DNA of 27,013 bases from positions 1-27,013 of the forward strand of contig CACXLY010000040.1 in assembly GCA_902768605.1 (NCBI GenBank), read 5' to 3'. This document shows positions 23,693 to 27,013 of the stretch, piece by piece. A model generated the notes under the pieces. The model saw only the letters and a program-made list of their open reading frames with translations. It ran no database searches and was not told where the DNA came from. Position numbers and translations under genes: made by a program. This stretch comes from an uncultured Bacteroidales bacterium. Its GTDB lineage: Bacteria > Bacteroidota > Bacteroidia > Bacteroidales > Bacteroidaceae. The stretch's first letter is position 1. The number at the start of each line of letters is the position of its first letter.

Positions 23693-23741
23693 AAGACCTT
23701 AAAATTTTGGCATTTCTCTTGGGATTGTCAAAAAAAATAGC

Positions 23742-23749
23742 TACCTTCG
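23742..23749 (+). promoter_or_regulatory. Predicted promoter for xerC-hpf
   Basis: TACCTTCG, a one-base variant of TAnnTTTG, has TTGG at 23719-23722, 19 bp upstream. Transcription would begin about 20 bp before the GTG at 23775. Confidence 0.55.
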
Positions 23750-23774
23750 CAGAAGAAATCAGTAAGCGAAGTGC

Positions 23775-24719
23775 GTGAATTGGATTGAAGACTTCATAGA
23801 TTACCTTCGGTACGAGCGGAATTATTCCCGCGGAACGACCGAAGATTATCAAGCGGACCTGGAAGCGTTCAGGCGCTTTTATGAAGCAATCGACAACAGT
23901 CTCAGCTGGGCAGACATGCCGCCCGACATCGTGCGGCAATGGGTAGTGGAGATGATGGACAAAGGCAACGCCGCCACAAGCGTACGCCGACGTCTCAGCT
24001 CGCTCCGCTCCTTCTACAAGTTCCTGCTGCGACGCGGCCTCGTCACCAAAGACCCCGTGCACAACATGCCAGGGCCAAAGGTGGAGAAAAGGTTGCCAGC
24101 ATACGTCAGAGAAAAAGAAATGGACCGCCTCTTCGACGGCGATTTCTTCAGCGATGACTATCCAGGCTTCCGCGACCGCATGATTCTGCTCACATTCTAC
24201 ACGACGGGCATACGACTCTCAGAGCTCGTAGGACTCAACGAAAAGGATGTCGATCTGGATCAGATGCAGCTGAAAGTCACAGGCAAACGCAACAAACAGC
24301 GCATCATCCCCTATGGAGATGAGTTCGGCGACAGCCTGCGACAGTATCTTGCAGAGCGCGATGCCTTCGCTCAGCAACATGACAACAAGGATTCTGCCAT
24401 CTTCCTCGACGAACGCAGCGGACAAAGGCTAACTCCTGCCAAAGTACGCGTCCTCGTCAAGAAGTACCTGTCGCTGGTCACCACTCAGCAACGCAACAGC
24501 CCACATGTGCTCCGGCACACGTTCGCCACAGCAATGCTCAACCACCAGGCCGACCTGCAATCCGTCAAGGAACTGCTCGGACACGAGAGCCTGTCAACAA
24601 CAGAAATCTATACTCACACCACTTTCGAGCAACTGAAAGCAATGTATAACCAGGCTCACCCTCGAGCCAAAACAAAAGGAGGTAACTATGGAAATCAAAA
24701 TTCAGGCAATCCACTTTGA
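23775..24719 (+). CDS. xerC: Tyrosine recombinase XerC-like
   Basis: A 314-residue site-specific recombinase, expected to resolve chromosome dimers at dif with a XerD partner. The start is GTG (first residues NWIEDFIDYLRYERN). An earlier start would reach the promoter. The N-terminal SAM-like DNA-binding domain spans about 1-100. All catalytic residues are present: Arg147 (TTGIRLSELVGL), Lys171 (VTGKRNKQR), His244 and Arg247 (PHVLRHTFA), His270 (LLGHESLSTT) and Tyr279 (EIYTHTT). Housekeeping surroundings and lack of mobile genes argue for a chromosomal Xer rather than an integrase. The last 32 bases overlap hpf. Confidence 0.9.
   Translation: MNWIEDFIDYLRYERNYSRGTTEDYQADLEAFRRFYEAIDNSLSWADMPPDIVRQWVVEMMDKGNAATSVRRRLSSLRSFYKFLLRRGLVTKDPVHNMPGPKVEKRLPAYVREKEMDRLFDGDFFSDDYPGFRDRMILLTFYTTGIRLSELVGLNEKDVDLDQMQLKVTGKRNKQRIIPYGDEFGDSLRQYLAERDAFAQQHDNKDSAIFLDERSGQRLTPAKVRVLVKKYLSLVTTQQRNSPHVLRHTFATAMLNHQADLQSVKELLGHESLSTTEIYTHTTFEQLKAMYNQAHPRAKTKGGNYGNQNSGNPL
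24677..24682 (+). promoter_or_regulatory. Strong Shine-Dalgarno sequence for hpf, inside xerC
   Basis: AGGAGG, in AAAAGGAGGT, stands 5 nt before the hpf ATG at 24688. It lies in the last codons of xerC (..AKTKGGNY..). I noticed no comparable site before the other genes of this window, as expected for Bacteroidetes. It fixes the start. Confidence 0.8.
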
Positions 24720-24987
24720 GGCAACAGAGAAACTGGAGAAGTTCATCGAGAAAAAACTCTCCAAACTCGCCAAGTTCAACGACGTAATAGGAAGGATAGA
24801 GGTGTCACTTAAGGTTGTAAAGCCTGAGACCGCCATGAACAAGGAAGCAGCACTGAGAGCTATCATGCCAGGCACTGAATTGTTCGCTCAGGAAACATGC
24901 AACACATTCGAAGAAGCAATCGACCAAACAGTGGAATCTTTGCTGAGGCAAGCTTCCAAATATAAAGAAAAGCAAAAAAATCGTTAA
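24688..24987 (+). CDS. hpf: Ribosome hibernation-promoting factor (short HPF/RaiA type)
   Basis: The 99-residue protein starts MEIKIQAIHFEATEKLEKFI and follows the HPF/YfiA beta-alpha-beta-beta-beta-alpha pattern. KLSKLAKFNDVIGRIEVSL and the helix FEEAIDQTVESLLRQASKYK close the fold. It binds the 30S decoding region and silences ribosomes in slow growth. The length is that of the short form without the dimerising C-terminal domain. It overlaps xerC by 32 bp in another frame with a strong ribosome-binding site, so it is translated from the xerC transcript, perhaps at higher yield. A new promoter for tRNAs follows at 25027. Confidence 0.93.
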   Translation: MEIKIQAIHFEATEKLEKFIEKKLSKLAKFNDVIGRIEVSLKVVKPETAMNKEAALRAIMPGTELFAQETCNTFEEAIDQTVESLLRQASKYKEKQKNR

Positions 24988-25026
24988 AAAAGCGACGAAA
25001 CATTTTGCTGGTTCAAAAATAATATG

Positions 25027-25034
25027 TAATTTTG
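25027..25034 (+). promoter_or_regulatory. Predicted promoter for the tRNA-tuf operon
   Basis: TAATTTTG has TTTG at 25004-25007 with a 19-bp spacer, full consensus. The first tRNA begins 42 bp after the box. Confidence 0.8.
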
Positions 25035-25076
25035 CAGCCGATTAGCCGTGTTTGCATGACTTTCCGGCTGCAAAAC

Positions 25077-25150
25077 GCCTCTTTAGCTCAGTTGGCCAGA
25101 GCACGTGATTTGTAATCTCGGGGTCGTTGGTTCGAATCCGACAAGAGGCT
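25077..25150 (+). tRNA. tRNA-Thr (TGT)
   Basis: Acceptor GCCTCTT/AAGAGGC with discriminator T, D arm AGCTCAGTTGGCCAGAGC, anticodon loop TTTGTAA giving TGT, and T arm GTTGGTTCGAATCCGAC. The anticodon stem has one T-T mismatch. CCA is not encoded. First of four tRNAs ahead of tuf. Confidence 0.97.
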
Positions 25151-25187
25151 CAGAAACCAAGCGTGGTTGCTGACAAGACAAACAAAA

Positions 25188-25270
25188 GGGTGGTTACCAG
25201 AGTGGCCAAATGGGGCAGACTGTAAATCTGCTGGCTTTCGCCTTCGGTGGTTCGAATCCATCACCACCCA
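25188..25270 (+). tRNA. tRNA-Tyr (GTA)
   Basis: Acceptor GGGTGGT/ACCACCC with discriminator A, anticodon stem GCAGA/TCTGC around CTGTAAA (anticodon GTA), and the long variable arm of a class II tRNA (TGGCTTTCGCC), as expected for bacterial tyrosine tRNA. Length 83 nt, CCA not encoded. Confidence 0.97.
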
Positions 25271-25278
25271 CATCTTAC

Positions 25279-25408
25279 TGAAAAAGACGCGGAGAACAAA
25301 CTCTTCGCAGAAGACGCGGAACTTACGCGCAAGTCGAACGCAGAAGCAAGCCTCGCTTGATTATGCTGAGACGCAGCCGGAAGAACCTGTCTTTGAAAAA
25401 GACGCGGA
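25279..25408. repeat. 15-bp direct repeat flanking the Tyr-Gly tRNA spacer
   Basis: TGAAAAAGACGCGGA occurs at 25279-25293 and 25394-25408. The second copy runs into the first five bases of tRNA-Gly, and a partial copy (GAAGACGCGGAAC) lies between. The 133-bp spacer 25271-25403 is much longer than its neighbours (about 37 bp) and is otherwise empty. Confidence 0.7.
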
Positions 25409-25476
25409 AGTAGCTCAGTCGATAGAGCACTAGCCTTCCAAGCTGGGGGTCGCGGGTTTGAGCCCCGTCTTCCGCT
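25404..25476 (+). tRNA. tRNA-Gly (TCC)
   Basis: Acceptor GCGGAAG/CTTCCGC with discriminator T, D arm AGCTCAGTCGATAGAGC, anticodon TCC in CTAGCCTTCCAAGCTGG, and T arm GCGGGTTTGAGCCCCGT. CCA is not encoded. Its 5' end overlaps the second copy of a 15-bp direct repeat. Confidence 0.97.
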
Positions 25477-25514
25477 CTCGAAAAAGTAAGATGAAACAAA
25501 AATAATAATGCGTT

Positions 25515-25586
<72 letters not shown>

Positions 25587-25654
25587 CAAGAGAGAAAAAG
25601 AACATTAAACGTGAACAATATCACTACATTATTTAATATAATAAAAACAACGTT

Positions 25655-26836
25655 ATGGCAAAAGAAAAATTCGAACGTACCAAACCTCATGTAAACATTG
25701 GTACTATTGGTCATGTCGACCACGGTAAGACTACTCTGACCGCTGCTATCACCACCGTTCTGGCAAAGCAGGGCCTCTCTGAGGTCAAGTCTTTCGACCA
25801 GATTGATAATGCTCCCGAGGAAAAGGAGCGTGGTATCACTATCAACACCGCACACGTAGAGTACGAGACAGCAAAGCGTCACTACGCTCACGTTGACTGC
25901 CCGGGCCACGCTGACTATGTGAAGAACATGGTAACTGGTGCTGCTCAGATGGACGGTGCTATCATCGTGGTTGCTGCAACTGACGGCCCGATGCCTCAGA
26001 CCCGTGAGCACATCCTGCTCGCCCGTCAGGTGAACGTGCCCCGTCTGGTTGTGTTCCTGAACAAGTGCGACATGGTCGAGGACGAGGAGATGCTCGAACT
26101 CGTTGAGATGGAAATGCAGGAGCTTCTCGCTCAGTATGAGTTCGAGGAGGACACTCCCTTCATCCGCGGCTCTGCTCTCGGCGCTCTCAACGGCGTGCCC
26201 GAATGGGAAGCTAAGGTTATGGAGCTCATGGACGCTTGCGACAACTGGATTCAGGAGCCTGTGCGCGACAAGGATAAGGCATTCTTGATGCCCGTCGAGG
26301 ACGTCTTCTCTATCACAGGTCGTGGTACCGTTGCCACTGGTCGTATCGAGACTGGTGTCGTTAAGGTAGGCGACGAAGTTCAGATCCTCGGTCTCGGTGA
26401 AGACAAGAAGTCTGTCATCACAGGTGTCGAGATGTTCCGCAAGATTCTTGACGAAGGTGAAGCTGGCGATAACGTAGGTCTGCTGCTCCGTGGTATCGAC
26501 AAGAACGAAGTGAAGCGCGGTATGGTTATCACCCACCCGGGTGCCATCACTCCTCACAAGGGCTTCAAGGCTTCTATCTATGTCCTGAAGAAGGAAGAGG
26601 GCGGCCGTCACACTCCGTTCGGCAACAAGTATCGTCCCCAGTTCTATCTGCGCACCATGGACTGCACCGGTGAGATTCACCTCCCCGATGGAATCGAAAT
26701 GGTAATGCCTGGTGATAACGTTGAGATCAAGGTAGAGCTCATCTACGCTGTGGCTCTGAACGTAGGTCTCCGCTTCGCTATCCGTGAGGGTGGCCGCACC
26801 GTGGGCTCTGGTCAGATTACTGAAGTATTCGACTAA
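25655..26836 (+). CDS. tuf: Elongation factor Tu
   Basis: The 393-residue GTPase delivers aminoacyl-tRNA to the ribosome. Motifs seen: [13 protein letters not shown] (P loop), [13 protein letters not shown] (switch I), [12 protein letters not shown] (G3), [11 protein letters not shown] (G4) and GSALGAL (G5). Then come domain 2 ([20 protein letters not shown]) and domain 3 to the end [10 protein letters not shown]. It follows four tRNAs in the order Thr-Tyr-Gly-Thr and precedes tRNA-Trp, so it is probably transcribed from the promoter at 25027. Codon use is more biased and T-richer at third positions than the accessory genes, as expected for a highly expressed gene. Confidence 0.99.
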   Translation: MAKEKFERTKPHVNIGTIGHVDHGKTTLTAAITTVLAKQGLSEVKSFDQIDNAPEEKERGITINTAHVEYETAKRHYAHVDCPGHADYVKNMVTGAAQMDGAIIVVAATDGPMPQTREHILLARQVNVPRLVVFLNKCDMVEDEEMLELVEMEMQELLAQYEFEEDTPFIRGSALGALNGVPEWEAKVMELMDACDNWIQEPVRDKDKAFLMPVEDVFSITGRGTVATGRIETGVVKVGDEVQILGLGEDKKSVITGVEMFRKILDEGEAGDNVGLLLRGIDKNEVKRGMVITHPGAITPHKGFKASIYVLKKEEGGRHTPFGNKYRPQFYLRTMDCTGEIHLPDGIEMVMPGDNVEIKVELIYAVALNVGLRFAIREGGRTVGSGQITEVFD

Positions 26837-26850
26837 GAAACGGCAATACT

Positions 26851-26908
26851 TGAGGTTCGCCTCAAAAATCATAAAACTGGATGAGCGGATATGCGTGTCT
26901 GCTCATCC
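26851..26908 (+). other. Two hairpins between tuf and tRNA-Trp
   Basis: TGAGG-TTCG-CCTCA (26851-26864) is followed by five A residues. GGATGAGC/GCTCATCC (26879-26886 with 26901-26908) has a 14-nt loop. Neither has a T tract, so they fit RNA processing or stability signals of a tuf-trpT transcript better than full termination. Confidence 0.5.
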
Positions 26909-26914
26909 ATAAAC

Positions 26915-26987
26915 ACGGGAATAGCTCAGTTGGTAGAGCATCGGTCTCCAAAACCGAGGGTCGTGAGTTCGAGTCTTACTTCCCGTG
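26915..26987 (+). tRNA. tRNA-Trp (CCA)
   Basis: Acceptor ACGGGAA/TTCCCGT with discriminator G73 (expected for Trp), D arm AGCTCAGTTGGTAGAGC, anticodon stem CGGTC/ACCG region with anticodon CCA in CTCCAAA, and T arm GTGAGTTCGAGTCTTAC. The 3' CCA is not encoded. In related genomes secE usually follows; the window ends before it. Confidence 0.96.
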
Positions 26988-27013
26988 CTAAACTGTGAAA
27001 GTTATGTTTGAAA

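Noticed and set aside
23775..24719. Integrase of a mobile element
   Set aside because: The recombinase lies between rpsU and hpf in a housekeeping block, has XerC length and motifs, and no att-like repeats or cargo genes flank it.

Overview
The window looks like a Bacteroidales chromosome, most likely Prevotella-like. The signs are repeated Bacteroidetes-type promoters (-7 TAnnTTTG, several with TTTG about 19 bp upstream), almost no Shine-Dalgarno sequences, secreted proteins with T9SS-like or 'GKK' C-terminal tails, BspA-type leucine-rich repeats, and an rpsU-xerC-hpf-tRNA-tuf block. This assignment is inferred from gene content and was not searched. There is no rRNA, CRISPR array, transposase or phage gene.

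Layout. 1-1111: the tail of an unidentified gene, then about 1 kb of noncoding DNA with two large inverted-repeat structures. 1112-7780: an AraC-type regulator (minus) facing a tripartite RND efflux operon (adaptor, pump, outer-membrane channel). 7781-8319: a 22-bp tandem array and a 209-bp composite palindrome. 8320-14632 (minus): a large secreted toroid/PA14 protein with a T9SS-like tail, tRNA-His with promoter and terminator, a secreted ADP-ribosylglycohydrolase-fold protein, a small GlsB/YeaQ-type membrane protein, and nagB. 14633-15044: the nagB promoter and a 31-bp-arm palindrome. 15045-18961: a 1150-residue BspA-like surface protein with three ~204-residue repeats, a headless DUF4160-like fragment and a DUF2442 gene. 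19156-20148: malate dehydrogenase. 20149-20563: repeat-rich spacer. 20564-23261: a secreted alpha-galactosidase-superfamily-like glycosidase split by a frameshift. 23501-27013: core block with rpsU, xerC, hpf, tRNA-Thr(TGT), Tyr(GTA), Gly(TCC), Thr(GGT), tuf and tRNA-Trp(CCA).

How the parts fit. The efflux operon is probably controlled by the divergent AraC protein. The secreted glycosidase-like proteins, the ADP-ribosylglycohydrolase-fold protein and nagB suggest use of host or plant glycans and amino sugars. The last 3.5 kb is translation housekeeping.

No complete new defence or mobile system is visible. The most unusual material is noncoding: degenerate 22-bp-period repeats at three spacers, microsatellites of 7, 9 and 16 bp at gene borders (one in the inferred leader of the AraC gene), and several large palindromes. 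In the genes, the points of note are patchwork repeats in the surface protein, altered family-signature residues in the ADP-ribosylglycohydrolase-like protein and the RND pump, a decayed DUF4160/DUF2442 pair, and a rare strong Shine-Dalgarno sequence inside the end of xerC.
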